A DNA stretch of 64,000 nucleotides from Paenibacillus uliginis N3/975 (GCF_900177425.1 NZ_LT840184.1:636837-700836), one strand, 5' to 3'. Counted from the stretch's first letter, positions 8,262 through 18,341 are shown. A program made the numbers and translations. The notes: generated from the sequence alone by a model not told the origin.

Positions 8262-11200
8262 TTGAACAGGTCATTAAGCGCAAAGGCGTTCATTCTAATG
8301 CTTAGCTTTTGTATGCTTCTATCATCCTTGGGCTTAGTAAAGTCTGCAGAAGCAGCTGAAGAGATATCGGAAAGTAATTTAACACTAGAGAATCCAGGAT
8401 TTGAATTGCCGCTCACAGACGGAGCTGTACCTGGCTGGACACAGTTACTCGGCGTGAGCATGAACGGTGGAATATCGGTAACGGATGCCGTCTACAATTC
8501 AGGCTCATACAGCTTAAAGATTACAGATAACGATAAGGTCAATCTTGGTGTAGAGAGCAGTAAAATAGACGTCACTCCGCTGACCGAATATACAACAGGA
8601 GCCTACGTTCATATAGAAAGCGGCTCCGTTCAGCTGCAAATGCGGTTTTATAAACAGGATGGTTCTCTTATACCAGCCGTTGAAGGAGGAATCGCCGTTC
8701 ACGATCCTAACTTTACAAGCACGCCAGTTGGTCAGTGGCAGCAATTGACGGTCAAGGCAGCTGCACCGGCTGGGGCGGTATCTGCGTCCGTTGTTCTGGT
8801 ATCAGGCAAAAATGCATCGGGTATCAGCTACTGGGACGATATTAGTGTGGAAAAAGGTGGAGCAGTAACCCCGAATCCAGATCCGGATCCGGAACCGGAG
8901 CCTAATCCGGGAGAGCAGCCAGGTCCCGGGTTCTTTTTAAAAAACGGAGGGTTTGAACAGCCAAGCACTGAGCCAACTATTCCCGGTTGGACGGTAAAAG
9001 GGGGGCATGCTCGCCTAAGTCAATCGCTTGTTTTTGAAGGGCAGAACAGCTTGTACCTGGAAAATCAGGCGAATGTCGGTCCTGCTGTTCATGTAGAGAG
9101 TGATTTGATGAATGTGAAAGAGGGGGAGAGTTATACATTGACATCGAGCGTTTTCTTGCAGAATGGTCAACTGGAAGGCTTCTACGTCTATGTTTACGAT
9201 GAGAGCGGAAAGCTGGTTCCCGGTCCGACAGGCTCGAACTTTCATCTGTATGTGAATGCACTGCCCGTGTTGGCAGACGGCAAATGGGGATTGGCTGAAG
9301 GCACGTTCAAAGTGCAGCCTGGTGGGAAGACAGCAAGGATATCAGTCATCACAGGTTCCAAGAAAAGCTTTCAGGTTTATATCGATGATGTCAGCTTGCT
9401 GAAATCGGTTCAGAACGGAGGTTTTGAAGAAGACGTAACCAATGGCATCGTGCCCGGTTGGAAAAAATTCAACGAAGCTACAGATAGCGGGTCTTACAGC
9501 GTAACCGATGAGAAATCGTCATCCGGGAACAAAAGCTTAAAAATTCAGAACACACCGGATGTCTATCTGAATGTGATCAGTGATCTGATTCCGGTGGAAC
9601 CGGGGGTTACGTATACGGCGAAAGCCCGGAATTTTATTGAATACGGCTCGGCTGATATGTATGTCCGTTATTTTGATTCCAGTAGAAAGTATCTGGGCAA
9701 ACAGCATTACAGTATTAAGTCTGAGCCTATCTCGGTTTGGTTTACGAATGATGTGGAGGCGATTGTTCCGGCAGAAGCCAGCTACGCGGCTGTTATGTTT
9801 GCTGGCAGTCCGAAAAAATCGTATACGTATTACGTGGACGATGTGAAATTCATCAAGGGCAATCATCTAGAGAAGGAAGTTCCGGTTCCGGATAACTCCA
9901 TTTCTAAAGTCGGACAGAATCTGGGGGTTCAAATCCGCAAGGCAACCATCATGAGAGGTGATATTGGAAAATACGCCGATGGACGCAATGTGATTTACAC
10001 GGTCGTACAAGGGGCGCCATCCGTATTTACGGTGATCGATATTAAAACAGAGAAAGTGCTCAAAAGCATGCCGCTGGAGAACACAGAGGGAGCTTGGTCT
10101 GTGAAAGTATCAACCGATGGAACGGTGTATCTCGGAGCCTATAATAAGGGACTGTTATACCGTTACCTGCCGGATACGGACGAAATGATCAACCTGGGTC
10201 ATCCGTTGCTGACCAAGGATGCCGTACTGTACCCGATGGACAGCGGAAAGGACGGAAAGATGTACGGAGGAAACTACCCATCCGGGAGCGTTTATGAGTA
10301 TGATCCTGCCACGAACAAGTTCACCGATTACGGTACAATGGCGTTCAAGACGCAGGGCGAACGCTGGACGCGTGTCACGGTATATGATCCGGAGCATCAT
10401 AAGATTTACGCGGGTGTTGGCAATGAAGCACGGCTTGTGGAGTACGACATTGCGACTGGCGTGAAGAGGGACCTTTTACCGGAGAAATACAAGGACATCA
10501 TTTCGGTCTATGACCTCAATCTGGTCGGTGGAAAGTTATTTGCACGCAAGGAAGCGAACAACAGCTTTGAAACGTTTGTGCTGGATGCTGAGAGTGGAGA
10601 ACAGATTCAAATTACGAATGGAGATACTGGAGAGAAGGGCTTCGAGCTGATCAACTATTCACGCGGGGTATCCCCGAAGTCTCCGATCGCGAACAAATTA
10701 TATTATGCTGGACTGAATGGGATGCTGTATGAGTACGACCTGAGTACAGACACGTACCGTTCTCTTGGCGCCAGCATCGAGGGGGCTGCAATCGGATACG
10801 GCTATGTGGAACTTGAAGAGGAAGGCTTCCCTGGTTACAGTCTGGTCGGATTGTCCGGCAACGGCGGTAAAATGTTCAAATACAATCTGGAGACCGGAAA
10901 AGTGAAGCTGACGGATGTCATGCTGCCAGCGGAGCCTGTGAAGATTCACGATATTGAGAGAGGTCCCGACGGCAAAATCTATACAACCGGCTATCTCGCC
11001 GGTAACGTGGGAGTCTACACGCCGACAACCGGAGACAGCATGTATCTTAATGGTTTGAGTCAGAGCGAAGGAACCACCGTCATTCATAACAAAATGTATT
11101 TTGGTATCTATCCGGATGCCAAAATTTACGAGTATGATCTGAGCAAACCATGGAATCGTGACAATTCCGATAAACTGAATCCCAATCTCTTGTTTACTCT

Positions 11201-13472
11201 GTCGAAAAATGAACAGATTCCGGGTTACACCTTGCAGGATCGGCCGTTTGGAGTGGCTGGTTCAGAGGAGTTGAATAAGCTGTTTGTTGGTACCGTTCCG
11301 AAGAACAGCCTTCTTGGCGGGGTGCTGGCGGTATATGATCTTACGGAGCGGAAGGCACCGGAAGTGTATTGGAATCTCGTACCGGATCAAAGCGTTCTCT
11401 CGCTCGTATATAAAGACGGGATTGTGTACGGAGGAAGCTCCGTTTATGGCGGGCAGGGAGGGACACCTGCAGCTTCGGAAGCCGTTCTGTTTATGTGGGA
11501 TGTGCAGAAAAAGGAGAAGGTATTTGAAGTGGTTCCTGTCCCCGGTAAAAAATCCATTACCGCGCTTCATATTGGACCCGACGGGAACATTTGGGGACTA
11601 TCCAACGGGGCGTTGTTCGTATTTGATCCGGAGCAGCGAAAGGTGATTTACAGTAAGGATGAATTTCCGGCCGCAGCTGGGCGCTGGATTGACGGATCGA
11701 TGGAAACAGGTAGTGACGGGAATGTGTATGCGACGGTTGGAGGGAACTTCTTCAAAGTGAATGCCGATACGAAAGAAATGACCGTGTTGGCCACCGAAGT
11801 CCAGAAGGTCGCACAGGACGACTTTGGACATTTTTATATGTATACAGCAGATGGAACGATTCTTTATAAATACTCCATTCCTGAACTCATACTTAAAGTG
11901 ACAGGCGCTGAGCTTTCAGCTTCGGATACCTCCGTCAAGGTTGGTGAGGAGTCTCAGTTATCTTTAAGAGCACAGTTGGAAAAAGGGCGAAGCACCAAGG
12001 AGCTGTCAGGCGCTAAGATTTCGTATACCATTAGCGATCGGGCAGCGGTGTCTATCAAACAAGGAATGATAACGGCACTAAAACCGGGCGTTGTCAGCAT
12101 TCAGGCAACTGTAAGCTTAAACGGTACGGTGGTGGAGTCGAACTCAGTCCAGCTAACAATTACAGGCACGGGTAGCGGAGGTGATGGTGGTGAGAATGGC
12201 GGAGGAAATGGTGAAGGGACTCCGGGATCACCCAGCCCTGGAAATCCTCCTGCAGAGACGGGAACACCGTCAAAAGACAGTGAGACGTCTGCACAGGGTG
12301 CGACGCATGCCCGGATTCAAGTGAATGTGGCTATTGTTAAACTGCAAAATGGGGCAGCTGCACTGGAAATAAAGGATGATGTTTATAAGAAAGCTGCTGA
12401 GCAGGCAGCGGCTGCTGGTATTCACGAGCTCGTTATTCAGCTACCTACGGTCCAAGGACTGAATAAATGGAATGTTCAGCTTCCAGTTACGGCTTTGGAA
12501 ACGGCGAAGAACAACAAGGTGACAAAGGTCAGATTGACCTCCGAAATTGCCGATATGGCGGTGAAACTGGATGCGATCAATAATGTCGCAGGCTCCGTGT
12601 TGCAGCTTGAGCTGAGCCGTATACAAGGGGAGGGCAGCAATCTTTCACATCTTAGGGGTGTGCCGATATACGAGTTTAATGTTTATCAGAACAATAAAAA
12701 AGTAACTGATTTCACACATAAGAGGGCACTTGAGATTGTTATTCCTTTCGAGCTTGCAGCTGATGAAGCCCCGGGTATGATGATTATGTACTTGCTTAAT
12801 CCGGACGGCAAGCTCAAGCCTGTAAAGTCTTCAGCATATGATGCCGTGAAGAAAAGAGTTTATATGGTTAGTCATCAGCCCGGTCGATATGTTATTAAAC
12901 AGGCACAGGTCAACTTTAATGATGTTGAAGAAAACCGTTGGTCCCAAAAGTACATTCATCAACTGGCCGCGAGAGGAATTCTCGAAGGGAGAACAAAGAA
13001 CCAGTTTGCGCCCGGTGAACATGTGACCCGTGCCGAGTACTTGAAGCTGATGATGGAAGCTTTTGATCTTATTCAGGGACAATCTAAAGCTGACTTTGTT
13101 GATGTGAAAGAGGGCGCCTGGTATTACCAAGCTGTAGCAAGCGCTCAAAATCTTGGTATTGCCTCCGGCGTTGGAGGAAACAGGTTTGAACCTCATCAGC
13201 AGATCACGAGAGAAGAGATGGCTGTGATCGCAAGCCGGATCGCAGACACTTCCGGTATTGAGCTTCTGGTGAAGGCGGAGCAAGATGATATACACTTCAG
13301 TGACGGCGCGGATATTCGACCTTATGCGAAACAAGCAGTAGAACGTCTTCACAAGGCGGGTATTATTACTGGAATGGAGGGCGGTCGATTTAACCCTCAA
13401 GGAATGGCAACGCGTGAGCAGGCGGCAAAGGTCGTGTGGCTGATGCTCGAAGCCACGATGGAATCCTTGTAA
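8262..13472 (+). CDS. giant secreted surface protein: three CBM-like modules, beta-propeller region, Ig-like domain, SLH anchor
   Basis: The 1736-aa product starts at TTG 8262, nine bases after AGAGGAGG; no ATG fits. Residues 1-32 are a signal peptide ending in 'AEAA'. Three jelly-roll-like modules follow at about 40-200, 229-383 and 386-535, each opening with N-x-GFE and PGW and closing with a DD(I/V) motif. A Pro/Asp/Glu linker separates the first two. Residues about 560-1200 contain many short strands with 'EYD', 'GPDG' and 'YAG' elements, typical of a multi-bladed propeller. A bacterial Ig-like domain lies near 1210-1300, then a Gly-rich linker, a beta domain and three SLH repeats from about 1550. 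The protein is probably wall-bound and polysaccharide-binding. A lyase or hydrolase activity in the propeller is possible but unproven. Confidence 0.85.
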   Translation: MNRSLSAKAFILMLSFCMLLSSLGLVKSAEAAEEISESNLTLENPGFELPLTDGAVPGWTQLLGVSMNGGISVTDAVYNSGSYSLKITDNDKVNLGVESSKIDVTPLTEYTTGAYVHIESGSVQLQMRFYKQDGSLIPAVEGGIAVHDPNFTSTPVGQWQQLTVKAAAPAGAVSASVVLVSGKNASGISYWDDISVEKGGAVTPNPDPDPEPEPNPGEQPGPGFFLKNGGFEQPSTEPTIPGWTVKGGHARLSQSLVFEGQNSLYLENQANVGPAVHVESDLMNVKEGESYTLTSSVFLQNGQLEGFYVYVYDESGKLVPGPTGSNFHLYVNALPVLADGKWGLAEGTFKVQPGGKTARISVITGSKKSFQVYIDDVSLLKSVQNGGFEEDVTNGIVPGWKKFNEATDSGSYSVTDEKSSSGNKSLKIQNTPDVYLNVISDLIPVEPGVTYTAKARNFIEYGSADMYVRYFDSSRKYLGKQHYSIKSEPISVWFTNDVEAIVPAEASYAAVMFAGSPKKSYTYYVDDVKFIKGNHLEKEVPVPDNSISKVGQNLGVQIRKATIMRGDIGKYADGRNVIYTVVQGAPSVFTVIDIKTEKVLKSMPLENTEGAWSVKVSTDGTVYLGAYNKGLLYRYLPDTDEMINLGHPLLTKDAVLYPMDSGKDGKMYGGNYPSGSVYEYDPATNKFTDYGTMAFKTQGERWTRVTVYDPEHHKIYAGVGNEARLVEYDIATGVKRDLLPEKYKDIISVYDLNLVGGKLFARKEANNSFETFVLDAESGEQIQITNGDTGEKGFELINYSRGVSPKSPIANKLYYAGLNGMLYEYDLSTDTYRSLGASIEGAAIGYGYVELEEEGFPGYSLVGLSGNGGKMFKYNLETGKVKLTDVMLPAEPVKIHDIERGPDGKIYTTGYLAGNVGVYTPTTGDSMYLNGLSQSEGTTVIHNKMYFGIYPDAKIYEYDLSKPWNRDNSDKLNPNLLFTLSKNEQIPGYTLQDRPFGVAGSEELNKLFVGTVPKNSLLGGVLAVYDLTERKAPEVYWNLVPDQSVLSLVYKDGIVYGGSSVYGGQGGTPAASEAVLFMWDVQKKEKVFEVVPVPGKKSITALHIGPDGNIWGLSNGALFVFDPEQRKVIYSKDEFPAAAGRWIDGSMETGSDGNVYATVGGNFFKVNADTKEMTVLATEVQKVAQDDFGHFYMYTADGTILYKYSIPELILKVTGAELSASDTSVKVGEESQLSLRAQLEKGRSTKELSGAKISYTISDRAAVSIKQGMITALKPGVVSIQATVSLNGTVVESNSVQLTITGTGSGGDGGENGGGNGEGTPGSPSPGNPPAETGTPSKDSETSAQGATHARIQVNVAIVKLQNGAAALEIKDDVYKKAAEQAAAAGIHELVIQLPTVQGLNKWNVQLPVTALETAKNNKVTKVRLTSEIADMAVKLDAINNVAGSVLQLELSRIQGEGSNLSHLRGVPIYEFNVYQNNKKVTDFTHKRALEIVIPFELAADEAPGMMIMYLLNPDGKLKPVKSSAYDAVKKRVYMVSHQPGRYVIKQAQVNFNDVEENRWSQKYIHQLAARGILEGRTKNQFAPGEHVTRAEYLKLMMEAFDLIQGQSKADFVDVKEGAWYYQAVASAQNLGIASGVGGNRFEPHQQITREEMAVIASRIADTSGIELLVKAEQDDIHFSDGADIRPYAKQAVERLHKAGIITGMEGGRFNPQGMATREQAAKVVWLMLEATMESL

Positions 13473-13498
13473 CATAATAACGGGAAATGGTGCATAAT

Positions 13499-13543
13499 AA
13501 CTGAGCGGAAGCAGGGGGAATCCTGATTCTGCTCAGTTTTTTT
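13499..13543 (+). terminator. intrinsic terminator of the surface-protein gene
   Basis: CTGAGCGGAAGCAGG pairs with CCTGATTCTGCTCAG (two mismatches) and is followed by seven T. Confidence 0.85.
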
Positions 13544-13598
13544 GTGAGATAAAAGTCGGAGTAAAGTGCATCCTTAGGCGAATATCATGAATTACCTG

Positions 13599-13672
13599 AC
13601 TACAGTCAGTCTATATAATATCGATAATAATCCTATATTTATGGGATGTTTATCGTTTAGTCTGACCGTAGT
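13599..13672. promoter_or_regulatory. inverted-repeat operator pair upstream of TetR gene 1
   Basis: ACTACAGTCAGTCT (13599-13612) and AGTCTGACCGTAGT (13659-13672) are inverted copies matching at 12 of 14 positions. The left arm overlaps a small palindrome, CTGACT-AC-AGTCAG (13596-13609). TATAAT at 13614-13619 lies just inside the left arm, so a protein bound here would block the promoter. Autoregulation by the TetR product is likely. Confidence 0.55.
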
Positions 13673-13768
13673 TAAACAAAAAAATTGCAAAATAAAAGAT
13701 GCCCTGTTAAGCTGTAATGAATTAGTTTTTGATGTTGATTTATTTTTGAAATAGAGGTGGTAAGAGCT

Positions 13769-14338
13769 GTGAATGAAGAAGTGATCAAAGAGATTGCGAT
13801 GAAACATTTCATTTTATATGGATATGAAGGAACCAAGCTGGCCAAAATCGCGGAAGAGGCTGGCATCAAGAAGCAATCTCTATATCACTATTTTAAGAAC
13901 AAGGATGAACTGGTCCTTAAGATGAATGAGGAAGCTATAGAAGAAGAAATTGAATTCCTGAAACGTTACTTTAGGGAGAAATCGACCAAACCACTGAATG
14001 AGATCTTGGTAACCTTTCTTATAGACTATAAAAAGCGTTATCTGTCAAATGACAATTTGTCGTTTATGCTTCTGATGGCATTTATGCCGCCTGCCCATCT
14101 ATGTCAGGTGTTTCAGCCCAGCTGCCGAAATTATTATTCGCATCTGGAGCTGCTGTTGGAAAGAATCTTTATCGAGCACAAGGATGTTATTCGAGTCTCC
14201 CCGGAAGATGCGGCAGTGTCGTTTGTTATGTTTATGGACGGGGTCGTGGTACAGCTTTTTTATGAAACTCCGGAAGCCTTTGATAAGGTTTTGCGGATCT
14301 CTTGGGATATTTATTGGAGAGGGCTCTCCTGTGGATAA
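13769..14338 (+). CDS. TetR/AcrR family transcriptional regulator
   Basis: A 189-aa regulator. The N-terminal 50 residues form the TetR helix-turn-helix ('TKLAKIAEEAGIKKQSLYHY' is the recognition region), and the rest is an all-helical ligand-binding domain. I take GTG 13769 as start because AGAGGTGG lies eight bases before it; the GTG at 13757 overlaps that site. The next gene, 91 bp downstream on the same strand, encodes a multidrug MFS transporter, so this regulator probably represses both genes until a drug or other ligand binds. A candidate operator pair lies 100-170 bp upstream. Confidence 0.85.
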   Translation: MNEEVIKEIAMKHFILYGYEGTKLAKIAEEAGIKKQSLYHYFKNKDELVLKMNEEAIEEEIEFLKRYFREKSTKPLNEILVTFLIDYKKRYLSNDNLSFMLLMAFMPPAHLCQVFQPSCRNYYSHLELLLERIFIEHKDVIRVSPEDAAVSFVMFMDGVVVQLFYETPEAFDKVLRISWDIYWRGLSCG

Positions 14339-14429
14339 GTGTTGTTCGGAATATTACTGAAGACAGCCTCCTTCTGGCAGAGCATCTTGTCTTTTGTACT
14401 CTAGTTAATCTAAGAATGAGGTTAAAGAT

Positions 14430-15638
14430 ATGAATATCAAGCAAAAAGCACCATTAATTTTATTGTTAACGAATTTATTTATCGCTTTTCTAGGCATGAG
14501 TCTTGTCATTCCGATTATGCCCACCCTCATGAAAGAGCTTCATTTCTCCGGTGAAATCATGGGGTATCTCATCTCACTGTTTGCCATTGCCCAGCTTGTT
14601 ACATCTCCTATCGCGGGGATTTGGGTAGATCGATTTGGCAGAAAAAAACTGATTGTTATCGGATTGTTTTTGTTTTCCGTTTCTGAGTTGATTTTTGCAG
14701 TGGGCAGCAATGTATGGATACTTTTCCTATCCAGAATACTGGGAGGGATTAGTGCCGCGTTAATTATGCCGGCGGTTACCGCGTTTGTGGCTGATATTAC
14801 AACGATGGAGGAAAGACCTAAAGCACTCGGATACGTTTCTGCATCGATCAGTATGGGCTTTATCATCGGTCCGGGAATTGGCGGATATGCTGCCGAGTGG
14901 GGAATCCGGGTTCCATTTTTCCTGGCAGCTGCTGTTGCTTTGAGTGCGGCGATTTTTTCACTCTTTATGTTAAAGGAGCCGTTATCTCCGGAGCAGTTGC
15001 AGATTAACAAAGGGAAAAAAGCGAAAATTAACATTTTTGAAGAGTTAAAAAAATCTACGCATTCTGTTTACTTTATCCCGTTTATTATTATTTTCGTTCT
15101 ATCCTTTGGACTGTCCGCATTTGATACCGTATTCGGTCTGTTCGTGGATTCCAAGTTCGGTTTTACACCTAAAGATATAGCAACGATTCTTATCGTAAGT
15201 GCGATCCTGGGAACCATTGCCCAAATCTTCTTATTTGGTAAGCTTGTTCAGATGTTCGGGGAAAGAAAGCTGATTCAGATGTTTTTATTGGTCTCCGCTG
15301 TATTCCTGATTATCTCTATCTTTGTCAGAAGCTATTGGCTGATTTTAGGTACAACCTTTGTGATGTTCCTCGCCTTTGATTTGCTGCGTCCGGCCTTAAC
15401 GACGTTGCTGTCCAGAATGGCAGGGGAGGATCAAGGGTTTGTTGCCGGAATGAACTCGACCTATACGAGCTTTGGTAACATTATCGGGCCTCTTGCTGGA
15501 GGCATGTTATTTGATTGGAATATTAATTTTCCGTATACCTTCGCAGCGCTCATGCTTCTCATTGCCTGGACGTTTTCGGTGAAGTGGAAAGAGAAGCCGG
15601 CAGCTTCCGAAGCAGTTTATTCCACAGCAAACGAATGA
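14430..15638 (+). CDS. MFS multidrug efflux transporter (DHA1, NorA/Bmr-like)
   Basis: A 402-aa protein with 12 predicted membrane segments. It carries the motif A region 'GIWVDRFGRKK' in the loop between segments 2 and 3 and the antiporter motif C 'GFIIGPGIGG' in segment 5, both typical of proton-driven drug exporters such as NorA, Bmr and Blt. It lies in the cytoplasmic membrane and probably exports cationic or quinolone-like compounds. Expression is probably under the TetR regulator encoded just upstream. A bidirectional terminator follows at 15704-15735. Confidence 0.88.
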   Translation: MNIKQKAPLILLLTNLFIAFLGMSLVIPIMPTLMKELHFSGEIMGYLISLFAIAQLVTSPIAGIWVDRFGRKKLIVIGLFLFSVSELIFAVGSNVWILFLSRILGGISAALIMPAVTAFVADITTMEERPKALGYVSASISMGFIIGPGIGGYAAEWGIRVPFFLAAAVALSAAIFSLFMLKEPLSPEQLQINKGKKAKINIFEELKKSTHSVYFIPFIIIFVLSFGLSAFDTVFGLFVDSKFGFTPKDIATILIVSAILGTIAQIFLFGKLVQMFGERKLIQMFLLVSAVFLIISIFVRSYWLILGTTFVMFLAFDLLRPALTTLLSRMAGEDQGFVAGMNSTYTSFGNIIGPLAGGMLFDWNINFPYTFAALMLLIAWTFSVKWKEKPAASEAVYSTANE

Positions 15639-15703
15639 TTATGTACAACACGCGGTTTCTGCCGGTGAAAGCGGGGAAGAGATCGCTTATATAAAACGAT
15701 ACT

Positions 15704-15735
15704 AAAAAGGCTCCTGAGCAATCAGGAGCCTTTAG
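15704..15735. terminator. bidirectional terminator between two convergent efflux genes
   Basis: AAAGGCTCCTGA-GCAA-TCAGGAGCCTTT is a perfect stem with A/T-rich flanks on both sides. Confidence 0.9.
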
Positions 15736-15770
15736 TTTAAGCTGGTACTTATAGATACTGTTGTTGCATT

Positions 15771-17300
15771 TTATGCTTTTTGAACCGCCGGAGCCTTGTC
15801 TGTGTTTAGTTCTTCATCAGGCTGCGCACGTTTGATGAATATGGCCAGCAGGAACGCAATCACGATGATCCCGGCGGATACGAGGAATGAATCGTTGATT
15901 CCTTCTATGGTACCCTGAGCAGTAATTTGCTGTGTTAATGTTTCGAGTTCTGCTGCTGAAGGCTTGGAGGTCAGCTTCGACATGGCCGATTCCATCATCG
16001 TTTCAATATGCGTTTTCGTGCGGGTTGACATAACAGTGACGAGCAGTGCTGTACCGATGGCACCGGATACTTGGCTCAGGGTACTGTTCATAGCTGTACC
16101 GTGAGGAGTAAATCTCATAGGCAGTTGATTCAACCCGTTTGTCATGATCGGCATCATGACCATGGACATCCCGAACATCCGGAAGGTATACATGAGGATT
16201 AGCGTATTGTATGACGTTTCAAGTGTCAACTGACTGAAAAAATAAGTAGTGACAACTGTAATGGTCAAGCCGGTTAAAGCCAGCGCCTTGGCTCCGAATT
16301 TATCGAACAGTTTACCTGTAATCGGGGACATAATACCCATAACGATCGCACCTGGAAGCATGAGCAATCCGGAGTCCATAGGTGAAATACCCCGAATGGA
16401 TTGTAGGTAAATCGGCATGAGCAGCATGGCAGAGAACATGGCCATATTTACAGCAACAGAAATCACGGACGACAAAGCGAACATCGGGTATTTATACACC
16501 CGGAAGTCAAGCATTGGCTGCTTTAGTTTGAATTGACGGATAATAAAGAAGAACAGCGCGATAATACCGACAATAAGCGTGATATATACCTCGGAGTTGC
16601 TCCAGCCGCCCTTCTGGGTATCGCCGGCAGAACTAAAGCCGTACAAAATACCACCGAAACCGACACTGGATAGAACAATCGAAAGAACATCGAGGTTGAT
16701 GGCGATCTTTTCTTTCTTGTCTTTCAGTTTGAAGAAAGCGAACAGCAACACTACGATTGCGATTGGCCAAATAATATGGAACAATAAGTTCCATTTATAA
16801 TGCTCGATAATCCAGCCGGAGAGCGTAGGGCCAATGGCAGGGGCGAAGATCATGACGAGACCGAACATCCCCATCGCGCCACCGCGTTTTTCAACAGGAA
16901 AGCTGGTCAGCATTACATTCATCAGAAGCGGCATCATGATTGCGGAGCCAGAAGCCTGAACCATACGGCCAGTCAGCAGTACGGCAAAGGAAGGTGCAAA
17001 TCCGCCCATGATCGTACCCAGTGCAAACAAACTCATGGCCACTAAGAACAAATGTCTGACCGAGAACCGTTGAATCAGAAATGCGGTTGACGGAATCATA
17101 ATCCCGTTAACGAGCATGTAACCCGTTGTGAGCCACTGTACTGTTGATGGGCTGTCAATGTGAAATTCCTTCATGATCGAAGGGAGTGCAATGTTAAGTA
17201 AGGTATTGCTTAAGAGTGCGACAAAGGCACCTGTTAAAAGAATGGCTATAATTCCGAAAGGCGAGGTTGAGTGACTAGATCGCCCGTTAACATTTTCCAT
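15771..17300 (-). CDS. MFS drug:H+ antiporter, DHA2 (EmrB/QacA/LmrB) family
   Basis: A 509-aa protein with 14 predicted membrane segments. The N-terminal 'LLNIALPSIMKEFHI' and 'QWLTTGYMLVNGIMIP' motifs and 'GPTLSGWIIEHYKWNLLF' in segment 5 identify the DHA2 drug exporters. The C-terminus is charged and cytoplasmic. It diverges from a TetR-type regulator at 17592, and the two share a promoter region with overlapping -10 boxes in a palindrome, so that regulator most likely controls this transporter. The substrate range cannot be predicted from the sequence. Confidence 0.88.
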   Translation of the reverse strand: MENVNGRSSHSTSPFGIIAILLTGAFVALLSNTLLNIALPSIMKEFHIDSPSTVQWLTTGYMLVNGIMIPSTAFLIQRFSVRHLFLVAMSLFALGTIMGGFAPSFAVLLTGRMVQASGSAIMMPLLMNVMLTSFPVEKRGGAMGMFGLVMIFAPAIGPTLSGWIIEHYKWNLLFHIIWPIAIVVLLFAFFKLKDKKEKIAINLDVLSIVLSSVGFGGILYGFSSAGDTQKGGWSNSEVYITLIVGIIALFFFIIRQFKLKQPMLDFRVYKYPMFALSSVISVAVNMAMFSAMLLMPIYLQSIRGISPMDSGLLMLPGAIVMGIMSPITGKLFDKFGAKALALTGLTITVVTTYFFSQLTLETSYNTLILMYTFRMFGMSMVMMPIMTNGLNQLPMRFTPHGTAMNSTLSQVSGAIGTALLVTVMSTRTKTHIETMMESAMSKLTSKPSAAELETLTQQITAQGTIEGINDSFLVSAGIIVIAFLLAIFIKRAQPDEELNTDKAPAVQKA

Positions 17301-17468
17301 AATTTCTCCTCCAATAATTCAATTACTCTGAAATAATGCACTTAAGTTGGAAGGCGCCGGGTTCATCCCTCCTTCAATCACAACAATCCAAGTTATCTAC
17401 ATTATTTGTCCTAAATGATGCAAGAATACGCTTATGTTAATAAACATCTTGTTCATTAAAAGTCATGA

Positions 17469-17501
17469 AGTATATTATAATACACTTAATTCTCATTGCA
17501 A
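17469..17501. promoter_or_regulatory. overlapping divergent promoters and near-palindromic operator
   Basis: AGTATATTATAATACACT (17469-17486) is nearly palindromic and holds a TATAAT on both strands (17476-17481 plus, 17479-17474 minus). On the minus strand TTGCAA (17501-17496) sits 16 bp upstream of the -10 box and forms a good promoter for the efflux gene. A second palindrome, ATGTT-AATA-AACAT, lies at 17434-17447. A TetR dimer bound at 17469-17486 would silence both directions. Confidence 0.6.
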
Positions 17502-17591
17502 TAAACAATTTGGGGGGAAATGTTATTTTCTGAACAAGTAGATGTTAAGTTGTCTAATATTTAAATATTTACATATGGTGGTGACGCTAAA

Positions 17592-18203
17592 ATGAAAGAA
17601 AATGCCGTTGACAGAAGAATTGTTCGTACCAAGAAAGCTTTACGGGATGCGTTAACCGCATTAATGAAAGAAATTACATTTGATGAAATTACAGTAAGCG
17701 ATTTAACGAGGAGAGCTGATATAAATAGAGGGACGTTTTACTTGCATTACCGGGACAAGTATGATCTGCTGGAGCAAAGCGAAGAAGAGATCATTGAAGG
17801 CATTCGGAGTATTCGGAGTCAAAAACAGCAATTAACGAAAGAGGATCTTCCCACTTTTGATTACATGAATGAACCGATGCCCTTTGTTACAGAGCTGTTT
17901 GCGTATGTAAAGGAAAACGCAGACTTTATGAGGGTTATTTTAGGCCCTAAGGGAAATCCAGCTTTTCATGTAAAGCTTAAAACAGTGATGCGCGACAATA
18001 TGTCTCAGGGGATTTTAACACATCTGGATGAGGCCCAACTCATTGTTCCCATTGGATATATTTCAGCCTATGCCATTTCGGCACAGCTCGGCGTGATCCA
18101 GCACTGGCTGGACTCGGGCATGAAGGAGTCTCCGGAGGAACTTTCGCTCATTAATTCCAAACTGGTCTTTGGTAATCCCGCTACTATTTACAAAAAGTCC
18201 TAA
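17592..18203 (+). CDS. TetR family regulator of the DHA2 exporter
   Basis: The 203-aa protein has the TetR DNA-binding domain at residues 8-60 ('TVSDLTRRADINRGTFYLHY' is the helix-turn-helix core) and a C-terminal helical domain like those of regulators paired with DHA2 exporters. The ATG at 17592 follows GGTGGTGA. The gene diverges from the exporter gene with about 290 bp between them, the classic layout for a local repressor. Ligand unknown. Confidence 0.85.
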   Translation: MKENAVDRRIVRTKKALRDALTALMKEITFDEITVSDLTRRADINRGTFYLHYRDKYDLLEQSEEEIIEGIRSIRSQKQQLTKEDLPTFDYMNEPMPFVTELFAYVKENADFMRVILGPKGNPAFHVKLKTVMRDNMSQGILTHLDEAQLIVPIGYISAYAISAQLGVIQHWLDSGMKESPEELSLINSKLVFGNPATIYKKS

Positions 18204-18312
18204 GAGCGGTACAACGATTCGCCGAACGAAGAACGAACAGGATTACGTTGAGAAGGAGCATACGACGGATATTTCGCTCCACTTTACTGAAGAAAGTATA
18301 AGAGTCAGACTT

Positions 18313-18341
18313 TTGATACTTAGTCTAATTAGTTATATACT
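18313..18341 (+). promoter_or_regulatory. promoter of the flavin reductase gene
   Basis: TTGATA, a 17-bp spacer and TATACT. CTTAGT and ACTAAG arms (18319-18324 and 18339-18344) form an inverted repeat around the spacer and -10 box, which could bind a redox- or quinone-sensing repressor. Confidence 0.6.

Noticed and set aside
12831..13475. 214-codon minus-strand frame
   Set aside because: Antisense to the SLH region of the surface protein; no motif.
13599..18203. A resistance island or mobile element around the two efflux systems
   Set aside because: No transposase, integrase or terminal repeats are visible, and codon use is like that of the neighbours.
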